NCBI GenBank assembly: GCA_021821465.1
Contig: JAKACM010000002.1
Coordinates: forward strand, 1 to 64,000
Origin: Bacillota bacterium
Lineage (GTDB): Bacteria > Bacillota > Sulfobacillia > Sulfobacillales > Sulfobacillaceae
Reading direction: 5' to 3'
Length of the DNA: 64,000 nt
Under the pieces are notes generated by a model. That model did not search any database, was not told where the DNA came from, and saw nothing but the letters and a program-made list of their open reading frames with translations. Position 1 is the first letter of the stretch, and each line of letters begins with the position of its first letter. The position numbers and the translations under genes are program-made. Below, piece after piece: positions 37,515-46,427 of this stretch.

Positions 37515-38345
37515 ATGCTTACAGCACCCGAATTGCACGCACTCAAAGGACAGAGACCTTCAGTATGGATTACGGCCTATGATGTGGTTCAGGCTCAGGT
37601 CGCTGAAGAAAGTGGAATTGATGTCATATTGGTTGGCGACTCCTTAGGCATGACAACCCTAGGTTATGACACCACAATTCCCGTGACCATCCGAGACATG
37701 GTGCATCATGCCACGATGGTACGCCGGGGAGCACCTCAGACCATGATGATTGTCGACTTGCCTTTTGCCACCTATCCGAACGAACCCACTGCCTTAAAAA
37801 ATGCCGTGCGTATTATGCAAACAACGCTCGCCAACGGAGTGAAATTGGAAGGCGGACATGATATCATTCCCGTAGTGGATGCCCTCATTAAGGAAAAAAT
37901 CCCCGTGGTAGGCCATTTGGGTCTCACCCCGCAAAGCATCCACACTATGGGGGGATACAAAGTTCAAGCCAAAACCGCATCAGCCATCGACCGCTTAATT
38001 GCCGATGCCCGTGAATTAAGTGCACATGGCGTCAGTGCTATCGTTTTGGAAGGAATTCCCGATCGTGTGGCAGAGTTTGTGACCGATCACATAGAAGCTC
38101 CCACCATAGGCATTGGCGCCGGATCGCATGTAGACGGACAAGTTTTGGTATTTCATGATTGTCTGGGGCTAAGCCCAAGCTTACCCAAATTCGCCCGTCC
38201 GTTTGCCCACATGCGAAACAATATGATTCACGGCCTTCAGGATTACCGCGATGCGGTTTTGCACCACTCTTTTCCCAATGATGCGGAAACGTATCACATC
38301 TCCACTCGGGAATGGGAACATTTTTTACAGGAATATAAGAACTAA
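37515..38345 (+). CDS. panB: 3-methyl-2-oxobutanoate hydroxymethyltransferase
   Basis: 276 residues, ATG at 37515 preceded by GGAGG. PanB blocks: ITAYDVVQAQVAEESGIDVI, VGDSLGMTTLGYDTT (metal/substrate loop), KLEGGHDIIP, GHLGLTPQS and IGIGAGSHVDGQVLVFHD. It forms ketopantoate from 2-oxoisovalerate and methylene-tetrahydrofolate in pantothenate/CoA synthesis. A ketopantoate-reductase-like gene starts ten bases downstream. panC and panD are not in the window. Confidence 0.96.
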   Translation: MLTAPELHALKGQRPSVWITAYDVVQAQVAEESGIDVILVGDSLGMTTLGYDTTIPVTIRDMVHHATMVRRGAPQTMMIVDLPFATYPNEPTALKNAVRIMQTTLANGVKLEGGHDIIPVVDALIKEKIPVVGHLGLTPQSIHTMGGYKVQAKTASAIDRLIADARELSAHGVSAIVLEGIPDRVAEFVTDHIEAPTIGIGAGSHVDGQVLVFHDCLGLSPSLPKFARPFAHMRNNMIHGLQDYRDAVLHHSFPNDAETYHISTREWEHFLQEYKN

Positions 38346-38355
38346 GAACACGGTA

Positions 38356-39267
38356 ATGGACATGATGATACGGCTGGGCATCTTGGGAACAGGGGCTATG
38401 GCCCGTTATTATGCGAAATTGTTTGCCGGTCTTAACCCTGTGATGGTAGGCCGGCAAGATGGATCATATGCACTGAGCCAAGGCCGAGAAAAAACTATCG
38501 TCACCCCGCGGTTCTTGACTTGGACACAAGCTCATCCTTCCATGTTTGATCTTGTCCTTTTAGCCGTAAAATGGCCCGCGATGCCGCTCGTTCAGGCATT
38601 TCTTCAAGAGGCGTCCCCGAATCTGTTGGTAATTTCCTTAATGAATGGAATGGGACAAGAGGAAACTCTCATCCCCCCATTGTCGTCGGATCAGTTGATG
38701 GTGGGAATCACAACAACCGCTGTGACTCTTTACTACGATGAAGAGATAGGCTTACCGGCAGCGCGTGTCACGGCTGTTGGATCTGCTGTCCTCCCATTGC
38801 TTCCCCATCCTTTGGTACCTTTTTTTCAACAACAACTCCACGAGTTGGGCCTCTCCGAGTCCTGGAAATTTCTTTCATCCGATGCGCTATACCAAGAACG
38901 CTGGGTAAAACTCATTCAAAATAGCATTATTAACCCACTTACGGCATTGACACATTCGACCAACGGGGACTTGCCGCAAACTCATTTGTGGACTTTGTCC
39001 CGGCCACTACTGCAAGAAGCGAGGGAAGTCTCCCAGGCCCTTGGCGTAGCCCTCCCGCCAAATTTAGCTTCCCGAGTTCTTCAACTCTGTCAAAAAACCT
39101 CTGCTAATAAATCTTCAATGCTTCAAGACATAGAACACCACCGCATGACCGAAATTGACGCGATAAACGGCTATATCGTTCGCCAAGCTCATGAACTCAA
39201 GCTTAAAGCCCCAACCCATGAGGCCTTAATCCAGTTAATCCACGCCATGGAAAACCCTGACTCTTAA
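38356..39267 (+). CDS. panE: 2-dehydropantoate 2-reductase family protein
   Basis: 303 residues from ATG at 38356, ten bases after panB. The Rossmann start IRLGILGTGAMARYYAKLF (LGTGAMA nucleotide loop), ERWVKLIQNSIINPLTAL with the catalytic lysine and a helical C-terminal half with SSMLQDIEHHRMTEIDAING match PanE/ApbA. It reduces ketopantoate to pantoate with NADPH. Operon position after panB supports this. The ribosome-binding site is weak, implying coupling. Confidence 0.9.
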   Translation: MDMMIRLGILGTGAMARYYAKLFAGLNPVMVGRQDGSYALSQGREKTIVTPRFLTWTQAHPSMFDLVLLAVKWPAMPLVQAFLQEASPNLLVISLMNGMGQEETLIPPLSSDQLMVGITTTAVTLYYDEEIGLPAARVTAVGSAVLPLLPHPLVPFFQQQLHELGLSESWKFLSSDALYQERWVKLIQNSIINPLTALTHSTNGDLPQTHLWTLSRPLLQEAREVSQALGVALPPNLASRVLQLCQKTSANKSSMLQDIEHHRMTEIDAINGYIVRQAHELKLKAPTHEALIQLIHAMENPDS

Positions 39268-39547
39268 CGAAGTCATCGGCTTCACATTTTCAGAAGTGAC
39301 GACTCTTCCGCCAGAAAATTTCGCGACACCCCACAAACTGGCGACACACCCGAGTCCGGAAAATTCAATCGACAGGTCTTGCCAATTCATCGTGACTTCT
39401 TATTGTCGGCAGGTGCTCCATGAGGACGAATGGTCTTTCCTAGTTATTTCTTGTTATTCGAACACAAAAATTTTCCTTGACGATTCGTTATTCTTAAAGA
39501 TATCCATGAAGAAATTGTGTGGAACTTTCCTATTCGGGGGTCTTCTT

Positions 39548-41224
39548 ATGAAAAAACTTTCCAAAAGACGGTTTAATTCTCTCGTCAATAATCCTGTTAT
39601 GGAAGATTATGCCTTGCGTTATGCGCCAAAGTCATTCCGGCGCTGGAGTGAATTTGCTGTGGCCAGCTCGGCGTTAGGAGGCATCGCCTATCTTGCCGAC
39701 TTTGCTATTGGCGGTTCTATTACCTTAAGTTATGGCTTTTCCAACGCCTTAGCCGCGATTCTGGTCGTGGCAGCGATCATTTTCTTAACGGGGATCCCCA
39801 TTGCCTATTATGCGGCACGTTACAATATTGATATGGATCTACTGACCCGTGGAGCCGGTTTTGGGTACTATGGATCCACACTAACTTCGTTGATCTACGC
39901 TTCCTTTACGATTATTTACTTTTCGTTGGAAGGATCGGTGATGTCCCAAGCCCTTAGTGTCTATTTCGGAATTCCTTTGGCATTAAGTTATGTCATTGCG
40001 TCCTTGTCTATCATTCCGCTAGTGATATATGGCATGACATTCCTGTCTAAATTGCAAGTATGGACTCAACCCATATGGCTCGCACTGCTCGTCTTGCCTT
40101 TAATTGTCATTGCCACCAAACAGCCCGGAATTTTTGCGCACTGGACACATTTTGTCGGAAGTCAGGGCAAGGGAACCTTCAATGCCTTGCTTTTCGGTGC
40201 GGCGGCAGGTGTGACGTTGTCTTTGATTGCCCAAATCGGAGAACAAGTCGACTATCTTCGCTTCATGCCTGATTTAACGAAACAAAATAAGAGGGCATGG
40301 TGGCGCGCAGTCCTTCTGGCGGGTCCGGGGTGGGTCATTCTCGGAGCCGCAAAACAAATCGGAGGTTCGGTCCTAGCTTCTTTCGTTTCGCCTATGGTCG
40401 GCCCGATCAAAGCAGACCAGCCGATTCAAATGTATTTACACGCTCTCAATTTGTGGATACCCAATATCGCCATGGCTTTAACTATCGGCACATTTTTTGT
40501 CCTAATATCCCAAGTCAAAATCAATGTGACCAACGCCTATTCAGGGTCTTTGTCATGGTCCAACTTTTTCTCCCGAATCTTTCACGCCCATCCCGGGAGG
40601 GTAGTCTGGCTGATTTTAAATGTCGGGATTGCCTTGACTTTAATGGAACTCGGAGTGTTTAACTTTCTCAACACGGTTTTAGGCTTCTATTCCAATGTCG
40701 CCGTGGCATGGATTGGCGCCGTCGTTGCCGACTTGGTTATAAACAAGCCGATACTGAAACTGAGTCCCAGTTATATCGAATTCAAGCGGGGACATTTATA
40801 TCACTTCAATCCCGTCGGATTCGGCGCCATGATTATTGCCTCCATTGTAGCTATTGCTGCCTATTTTGGGCTCTTCGGTGCAACTCTTGCGGCCTTTTCT
40901 CCCTTTTTGTCTCTCGTTCTGGCCTTCGTTCTTTCACCTCTGATTGCCATCCTCACCAATGGTCGCTATTACATTGCCCGTACCAGCCCGGAAATCGCCG
41001 AGCTTCCCAGTGGGGTAAGATGCGAGGTCTGCGACTTTTCTTTCGAAGCCCGCGACATGACAGAGTGCCCACACCACCAAGGGACCGTTTGTTCTTTGTG
41101 TTGCAGTCTCGAAGCCAACTGCCACGATCGATGTAAAACTCCGGGGCAACTCATTCAGATTGGCTCCGGAAGAGACATACTCAATGCCCAAAACTTAGAG
41201 TTGGAGCGCGAAGAAGACCTATGA
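39548..41224 (+). CDS. NCS1-family permease with Cys-rich C-terminal tail
   Basis: 558 residues from ATG at 39548 (GGGGGT seven bases upstream; the frame extends further upstream without support). About twelve membrane helices with NCS1 features such as MDLLTRGAGFGYYGSTL and INVTNAYSGSLSWSNFFSRI indicate a cytosine/purine/allantoin-type symporter. After the last helix the tail reads CEVCDFSFEARDMTECPHH and GTVCSLCCSLEANCHDRC, eight or more cysteines that could bind metal. This tail resembles the linker in NCS1-sensor histidine kinase fusions, but no kinase follows. A formamidase gene lies 74 bases downstream, so formamide or a related amide may be imported. Confidence 0.85.
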   Translation: MKKLSKRRFNSLVNNPVMEDYALRYAPKSFRRWSEFAVASSALGGIAYLADFAIGGSITLSYGFSNALAAILVVAAIIFLTGIPIAYYAARYNIDMDLLTRGAGFGYYGSTLTSLIYASFTIIYFSLEGSVMSQALSVYFGIPLALSYVIASLSIIPLVIYGMTFLSKLQVWTQPIWLALLVLPLIVIATKQPGIFAHWTHFVGSQGKGTFNALLFGAAAGVTLSLIAQIGEQVDYLRFMPDLTKQNKRAWWRAVLLAGPGWVILGAAKQIGGSVLASFVSPMVGPIKADQPIQMYLHALNLWIPNIAMALTIGTFFVLISQVKINVTNAYSGSLSWSNFFSRIFHAHPGRVVWLILNVGIALTLMELGVFNFLNTVLGFYSNVAVAWIGAVVADLVINKPILKLSPSYIEFKRGHLYHFNPVGFGAMIIASIVAIAAYFGLFGATLAAFSPFLSLVLAFVLSPLIAILTNGRYYIARTSPEIAELPSGVRCEVCDFSFEARDMTECPHHQGTVCSLCCSLEANCHDRCKTPGQLIQIGSGRDILNAQNLELEREEDL

Positions 41225-41298
41225 CCGATCTTTAAAAAATCAATCGGCCCCAATATTTAGAATTCACACCTCTGACCATACGAAAGGATGGATAATCA

Positions 41299-42462
41299 AT
41301 GCCTCAAACACTATTTCATGTGGATCCGACTAAATCCATGACGGAACAAGAATTGCCCGGTCACAACCGCTGGCATCCAGATATTCCCGCTGAAATTGCG
41401 GTGCCGTTGGGCCATGACTTTCGAGTAGAATGCTTGGAATGGACGGACGGACAAATTCTCAATAATGACAGCGCTACGGACGTCGAGCAGGTTGATCTCT
41501 CCCGTGCTCATATGCTAAGTGGTCCCTTTGCCATTAAAGGGGCCATGCCCGGAGATCTTCTCGTCGTGGATATTCTCGATATCGGTTCATTGGAGGGGTG
41601 GGGGTATACAGGAATCTTTTCGCGGAATAACGGCGGGGGATTTCTTACAGACATTTTTCCTAAGGCGCACAAGGCCATCTGGGATTTTCACGGCATTTAC
41701 GCAACGTCCCGGCATGTGCCGGGTGTCCGCTTTGCAGGCATCACCCATCCCGGTCTCATGGGATGTGCTCCCTCTCATGATCTCCTGGCCATCTGGAATC
41801 AAAGAGAGCGAGAACTCATAGCCACGAATCCCAGTCGAGTGCCTCCCTTAGCATTACCACCGCTTTCCCAAAACGCCTTGCTGGGCACACTTAAGGGAAC
41901 GGCGCGGGATCTGGCGGCTCAAGAAGCTTCACGCACCATTCCTCCGCGGGAACATGGAGGCAATGTCGACATAAAGAACCTGTCCCGAGGCACCCGCATT
42001 TTTTTCCCCGTCTACGTTAAAGATGCCTTATTGTCCGTCGGTGACTTACATTTTTCTCAGGGTGATGGAGAAATGACTTTTTGCGGCGCCATCGAAATGT
42101 CGGGCTGGATTGACTTAGGCGTTGACATCATTCGAGACGGCATGAACCGTTACAACGTGAGCAGCCCAATTTTTCAACCGGGTCCGGTTGAACCTCGGTA
42201 TTCACAATATCTCACTTTTGAAGGAATTTCGGTCGAAAACGGCCGAAACTATTATCTTGACACCACCATAGCTTATCGTCAGGCGGCTCTGCAGGCAATA
42301 AATTACCTAACCAATTTTGGATTGAGTCGCGAACAAGCCTACCTGTTGCTAAGCGCAGCTCCTATCGAAGGGCGAATTGGCGGTGTGGTGGATATTCCCA
42401 ATGCTTGCGTTTCTTTGGGAATTCCTTTGGAGATTTTTGATCGCGATATCCGTCCCCATTAA
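41299..42462 (+). CDS. fmdA: Formamidase (acetamidase/formamidase family)
   Basis: 387 residues, ATG at 41299 after GAAAGGATGG. FmdA blocks: HNRWHPDIPAEIAV, GPFAIKGAMPGDLLVVDI, GVRFAGITHPGLMGCAPSH, TIPPREHGGNVDIKNLSRGT and SVGDLHFSQGDGEMTFCGAIEM. It hydrolyses formamide to formate and ammonia in the cytoplasm. With the NCS1 permease it forms a likely amide uptake and nitrogen-supply pair. A clear terminator follows. Confidence 0.93.
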   Translation: MPQTLFHVDPTKSMTEQELPGHNRWHPDIPAEIAVPLGHDFRVECLEWTDGQILNNDSATDVEQVDLSRAHMLSGPFAIKGAMPGDLLVVDILDIGSLEGWGYTGIFSRNNGGGFLTDIFPKAHKAIWDFHGIYATSRHVPGVRFAGITHPGLMGCAPSHDLLAIWNQRERELIATNPSRVPPLALPPLSQNALLGTLKGTARDLAAQEASRTIPPREHGGNVDIKNLSRGTRIFFPVYVKDALLSVGDLHFSQGDGEMTFCGAIEMSGWIDLGVDIIRDGMNRYNVSSPIFQPGPVEPRYSQYLTFEGISVENGRNYYLDTTIAYRQAALQAINYLTNFGLSREQAYLLLSAAPIEGRIGGVVDIPNACVSLGIPLEIFDRDIRPH

Positions 42463-42490
42463 ACTCTCACAAGAAAAAACCCCTCCATCT

Positions 42491-42525
42491 GATGACCCCA
42501 CCATTGTCTTGAATCTGGGGTCATC
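42491..42525 (+). terminator. Terminator after fmdA
   Basis: Arms GATGACCCCA (42491-42500) and TGGGGTCATC (42516-42525) are exact complements around a 15-base loop. A short AT-rich run follows, so it is moderately strong. Confidence 0.75.
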
Positions 42526-42693
42526 ATTATTCATCAAAAGACCATGGGAATAAGGACAAAGGAACGGCGGGCGGCATTAGAAGGCCAGGATTTCTCGCGG
42601 GCATCCGGCAAACTCATTGCCAGACTTTCACTGCTCACCTAAAATTACAGCAGCTGATGACCGTCGGTCTGGAAATGAGAAGGTGAGAAGATA

Positions 42694-43434
42694 ATGCAGT
42701 TCGGGTATTTTTCGTCGACGGCTTATGTGATAAGTTGCGCCATAATTCTATTGGCATTTGCCATTCGGGGAATGATTGGCTTTGGGTCAGGATTAATCTC
42801 CGTATCCTTGCTGATTTTTTTCTTGCCGATTAAAGAGACTGTACCCGTCGTGTTTCTATTGGGAGCGGTCGGCGCCCTGGCATTGGGATCCTATGACTTT
42901 AAAGAAATCGCCTGGCCGGAAATGCCATGGCTGTGGGTCTTTACCATTTTGGGTTTAATCGCAGGGGCTTTGGTCCTGAAGATATTGCCGGCACAAAGCG
43001 TCACCTTTATTCTCGGCATATTTATCTTGATCTACGTGCTCTATGCCAGCGTGACAAAACCCGAGCACCTGCCCACAGTGGCCAGAATTTGGGGTGCTCC
43101 CTTGGGTTTCTTGGGGGGTGTTATCGGCAGTCTTTACGGAGGAGGGGGTCCCTCCATCGTAGCTTATCTGCAGATGCGGCACTTAAACAAGAGGGATTTT
43201 CGCGCATCGTTCCAATTTATTGCCGTCACCGACGCCTTGGTGCGAGGAGTCTTGTATTTCTTCCTGGGATTTCTCAACATACACACTGTCTTCACGGCAC
43301 TTTGGCTGCTTCCCGCCGTAGGCATCGGGCTTTTGACAGGTAATTGGCTTCACTTCCGCATCAAACCTAAACCTTTTCAATACATGGTGTTGGTTGTCCT
43401 GGCTATTGTCGGCTTAAAACTGGTCATTCCGTAA
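42694..43434 (+). CDS. TauE/SafE (TSUP) family membrane exporter
   Basis: 246 residues, about eight membrane helices. ATG at 42694 has GAAGGTGAG upstream. The family repeats appear as FAIRGMIGFGSGLISVSLL in the first half and GGVIGSLYGGGGPSIVAYL in the second. TSUP proteins export sulfite, sulfonates or organic acids. It stands alone. In an organism with sulfite reductase genes nearby, sulfite export is plausible but not shown. Confidence 0.88.
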   Translation: MQFGYFSSTAYVISCAIILLAFAIRGMIGFGSGLISVSLLIFFLPIKETVPVVFLLGAVGALALGSYDFKEIAWPEMPWLWVFTILGLIAGALVLKILPAQSVTFILGIFILIYVLYASVTKPEHLPTVARIWGAPLGFLGGVIGSLYGGGGPSIVAYLQMRHLNKRDFRASFQFIAVTDALVRGVLYFFLGFLNIHTVFTALWLLPAVGIGLLTGNWLHFRIKPKPFQYMVLVVLAIVGLKLVIP

Positions 43435-43562
43435 GTTTTTCACAAAAGGGGCACTGTCTTCATCTGGTCGGGATTGCGACAAGATGCCAAGTGGTGATGA
43501 GTACAGCGGCTGCTTGGAATAAAGAGGGATCCCCAGTTTTCATCCTATTAGAATCTTAAGAT

Positions 43563-45323
43563 TCACTCGACAATATTATTATCAAAGATCCATGCGTCCA
43601 CTTCCCCAGTCGGGATAGCCTCGGTATAAAAGCGCCCTTGCCCTGCCTCACAACCCCATTGACTTAAGACGCCTTGTTGTTCCCGGTTCTCTATGCCTTG
43701 CGCAATCACACTCAAGCCCAAGGAGCCGGCCAATCCAATAATGGACCGGATAATTCTTTTGCCTGACTCGGAAGCCCATTGCTTGGTCAATGTGGAATCG
43801 ATTTTGACAGCATTGACAGGCATGTGAAACAAGGTGTTTAAGGACATGGCACCCGCGCCAAAATCGTCCAAAACAATCTGGTAGCCTTGATTTTGAAAAC
43901 CGTCAAGAGACTCCATCATGTAATCCCCCGCCTTGTCACTCAGAGATTCTCGAATCTCGAAGATAATATCATGCGGCTGCACCAAGGGAAATTCATCGTG
44001 CAGGTGGATTAAATGCGTTTTCCAGGAAGTCAGGGACAAGTCGGCAAGATCGACGTTAATAGCAACCCTAAAGCTGTGCTTTTGAGAACGCCAGCGATTC
44101 ATATCTTCGAAAACACGGCGCAGTACGGCTTGATCCATTTGCTGAACAACATCCGGTGAGAGAACCGTCAAAAATGCCGAAGGATCGTGAACTTCTCCGG
44201 TAACATCCCGGTAGCGGACCACGGCTTCCCACTGAAAAGGCACTTTAAGCCTATTGTGTACAATGGGTTGGTAGTATACATCGATGCGGTTCGTTTTGAG
44301 AGCTCGTTGGATACGCTCCGACCACTTATTGCTCTCACCGATATCGATCCTGGCCAGATCGTGACCACCTGCCAAGAACCTTTTTGCCGTATAAAGCCTC
44401 TCATCGGCTAGTTTCAGAATGTGTTCGATGTCTTGGCCTTCATCGGGGTAGCGGGCATATCCGTATGAAGAAGACACTTGCACCCGGCCGACCTCTGCCA
44501 ACACAATAGGTTCTTCACAAGCCCGATGAAGGCGGTTTCCGAAACGCACAACGGTTTTGGTGCTCAAAGGGTTGGATAAAATCAACACAAATTCGTCACC
44601 CCCCCAACGCCCCAGCCAATCGGCAGGCCGCATCAATCGTTGCCATCTCTGCGCCACCGCACTGAGTACTCTGTCACCGGCAGCGTGGCCATAGGTGTCA
44701 TTGATAGATTTAAACCCGTTTAAATCAGCAGAAATCAACACAAATGGGGTTTTTTGCGCCAATAATGCATCAAGCCTCAATTGCGTGGCCAGGCGGTTCG
44801 CGCAAAGAGTGACCACATCTTGAAACATAAAATCCGAAAGATGAAAGGAACCTTTGAGATGGACTTCCATAAGAATCCGTTTGAATACCGTTTTCAGATA
44901 CTCTTGAACCCTAGACCCAGGTTTTTCGGAGGCAAATAACTCGTCGACAATGGCCCACAGCATCAGCCAATACCCTTCAATCCCTTCAATCCCTTCAACC
45001 CTATCTTGACCGAAGTTTCGATAAGACATGGGTTCCGTTCTTGGCCCCGGCGCTTCGGGATTTTTCTGAAGCCTCTCACACAATTCCTGTAATGCCATCA
45101 AAATTCCTGCATTGGAATTTGTCGCGGGTTTTCCTTTATTTTGGCGTGAATCCAAATCAATCCCTTGAGTCTCAGTGGTCCATAACCCCGCAGCGCGGTT
45201 AATAATTGCCGGCCAAGGCAGTTCCGCCATCTGCTGGATATCTTTCTCAGACCAGGGGCCTATACTTAATGCCTTTCCGCTGTCCTCACGGCGTTGTAGC
45301 GCCCCCGATTTGAAAGAAAACAT
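43563..45323 (-). CDS. GGDEF-EAL c-di-GMP metabolic protein
   Basis: 586 residues, ATG at 45323 after AAGGA. Residues 1-170 are an unrecognised sensory part without membrane helices. The GGDEF domain has LGRWGGDEFVLIL and an RPAD I-site five residues earlier. The EAL domain has EAV in place of EAL but keeps INVD, FEIRES, LDDFGAGAMS and VKIDS, so the metal-binding residues look intact. It may make or degrade c-di-GMP. It borders, on the opposite strand, a locus with a c-di-GMP riboswitch and an MshEN glycosyltransferase. Confidence 0.93.
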   Translation of the reverse strand: MFSFKSGALQRREDSGKALSIGPWSEKDIQQMAELPWPAIINRAAGLWTTETQGIDLDSRQNKGKPATNSNAGILMALQELCERLQKNPEAPGPRTEPMSYRNFGQDRVEGIEGIEGYWLMLWAIVDELFASEKPGSRVQEYLKTVFKRILMEVHLKGSFHLSDFMFQDVVTLCANRLATQLRLDALLAQKTPFVLISADLNGFKSINDTYGHAAGDRVLSAVAQRWQRLMRPADWLGRWGGDEFVLILSNPLSTKTVVRFGNRLHRACEEPIVLAEVGRVQVSSSYGYARYPDEGQDIEHILKLADERLYTAKRFLAGGHDLARIDIGESNKWSERIQRALKTNRIDVYYQPIVHNRLKVPFQWEAVVRYRDVTGEVHDPSAFLTVLSPDVVQQMDQAVLRRVFEDMNRWRSQKHSFRVAINVDLADLSLTSWKTHLIHLHDEFPLVQPHDIIFEIRESLSDKAGDYMMESLDGFQNQGYQIVLDDFGAGAMSLNTLFHMPVNAVKIDSTLTKQWASESGKRIIRSIIGLAGSLGLSVIAQGIENREQQGVLSQWGCEAGQGRFYTEAIPTGEVDAWIFDNNIVE

Positions 45324-45587
45324 ATTCTAACGTCCTTCCATTCACAGCTTTCGTGTTCTTTAACCAATTTTCTTAGCAGTATAGCAAAGCCCTTGGGGCC
45401 CCGAAAGTCTCAGATAGGGTCTCTGTTTTAACGAACCCCTATGGATGAAGGTTGGCAATGAGAGACGTCATTTGAGACAGATCTCGGGACTGCTAAGCAA
45501 ATCAACACTCTCTATAGTGGGTTTGTCACCACACAGGGTATAGGTGGCCAGTGTATTGTGAATAATCCTACGAAAGGAACGGTCCTT

Positions 45588-46130
45588 ATGAAATTAACGG
45601 CAATTTGGCGCATCATGGCATCCGTTGGAGTGACTAGCGCCCTGCTTTTGGGATCCGGCGGCTCGTCCATGGCCTCGGCCCCGGTGAACCAAGTGACAAA
45701 ATCGGCCCTCAACATGTCGGCTCCGAGAACTCTTGGAGAACCCCAAGCACCTTCCGTAATCCAAATGACCAATGCGAGCGGCAGCGGAACGATTACCATC
45801 ACTGAAACCAGTTCAACACAGGGAACGGCGACGTGGACATGGTCAGGATTAACCAAGAGCCAATATGTTTCTGTATATGTTGGACTCAAAAACAATCTTG
45901 GCCAACTCCAACTGCTCACTTCAAGTTCGGGACAGGTAACACAGTCCGGCCAGTATACCGCCAATATCACATTACCTTCCGGGGACACCTGGTCAAATGT
46001 TGAGATAAAAATGACGGAATCGGCTTTTGCTACCGGCCAGCTTCCCGAAGTTCCTTGGGCCGCAGGATTACCGCTTTTGTTATTGATTCCATTGGGAATA
46101 TCCATGAAGCGCCGTTTAACGCGCGCCTAA
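45588..46130 (+). CDS. Secreted protein with putative exosortase sorting signal (substrate 1)
   Basis: 180 residues from ATG at 45588 (AAAGGA nine bases upstream). A signal peptide (residues 1-31, MKLTAIWRIMASVGVTSALL...ASA) is followed by a Ser/Thr/Gly-rich, beta-type domain of about 110 residues. The end is GQLPEVPWAAGLPLLLLIPL, then GISMKRRLTRA: a short motif, a hydrophobic helix and a basic tail. That is the tripartite layout of exosortase/sortase substrates. The same motif recurs in the protein at 57794-58534, and an exosortase gene follows 300 bases downstream. Function is probably extracellular and structural. Confidence 0.75.
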   Translation: MKLTAIWRIMASVGVTSALLLGSGGSSMASAPVNQVTKSALNMSAPRTLGEPQAPSVIQMTNASGSGTITITETSSTQGTATWTWSGLTKSQYVSVYVGLKNNLGQLQLLTSSSGQVTQSGQYTANITLPSGDTWSNVEIKMTESAFATGQLPEVPWAAGLPLLLLIPLGISMKRRLTRA

Positions 46131-46150
46131 ATCCTTCATACCACTCTCAT

Positions 46151-46176
46151 CCCGCGAATATTTTCGCGGGTCTTTT
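46151..46176 (+). terminator. Terminator after substrate 1 gene
   Basis: CCCGCGAA (46151-46158), loop TATT, TTCGCGGG (46163-46170), then TCTTTTGG. It should separate the abundant substrate message from the exosortase message. Confidence 0.8.
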
Positions 46177-46265
46177 GGTCTTGACCCTTGATTCCAGAAC
46201 CTTGGGAATTGATTGGCACGGGGTATGCCGCAAAATAACACCGGATCATGTTCCCATTTCCGGAC

Positions 46266-46307
46266 TGCAGCCCATGCCGCCGTCTTTTGTCGGGGGCATG
46301 GGCTGCA
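46266..46307 (+). promoter_or_regulatory. Strong hairpin in the exosortase leader
   Basis: Exact 13-bp arms (TGCAGCCCATGCC at 46266-46278 and its complement at 46295-46307), 16-base loop, no T-run after it. It lies 120 bases before the exosortase start. A leader RNA structure or protein-binding element is possible. Confidence 0.5.
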
Positions 46308-46427
46308 AGTCTAAGTGGCATCCCTCCTGATACCGAGCTTGAGACCCGAAGAGGGACTGTCAAATCTGGTTCTCGTACCGTAGCATGGGCTCAAGTGTTA
46401 GGCAACGCTTTTCTAGGAGGATTTGAT

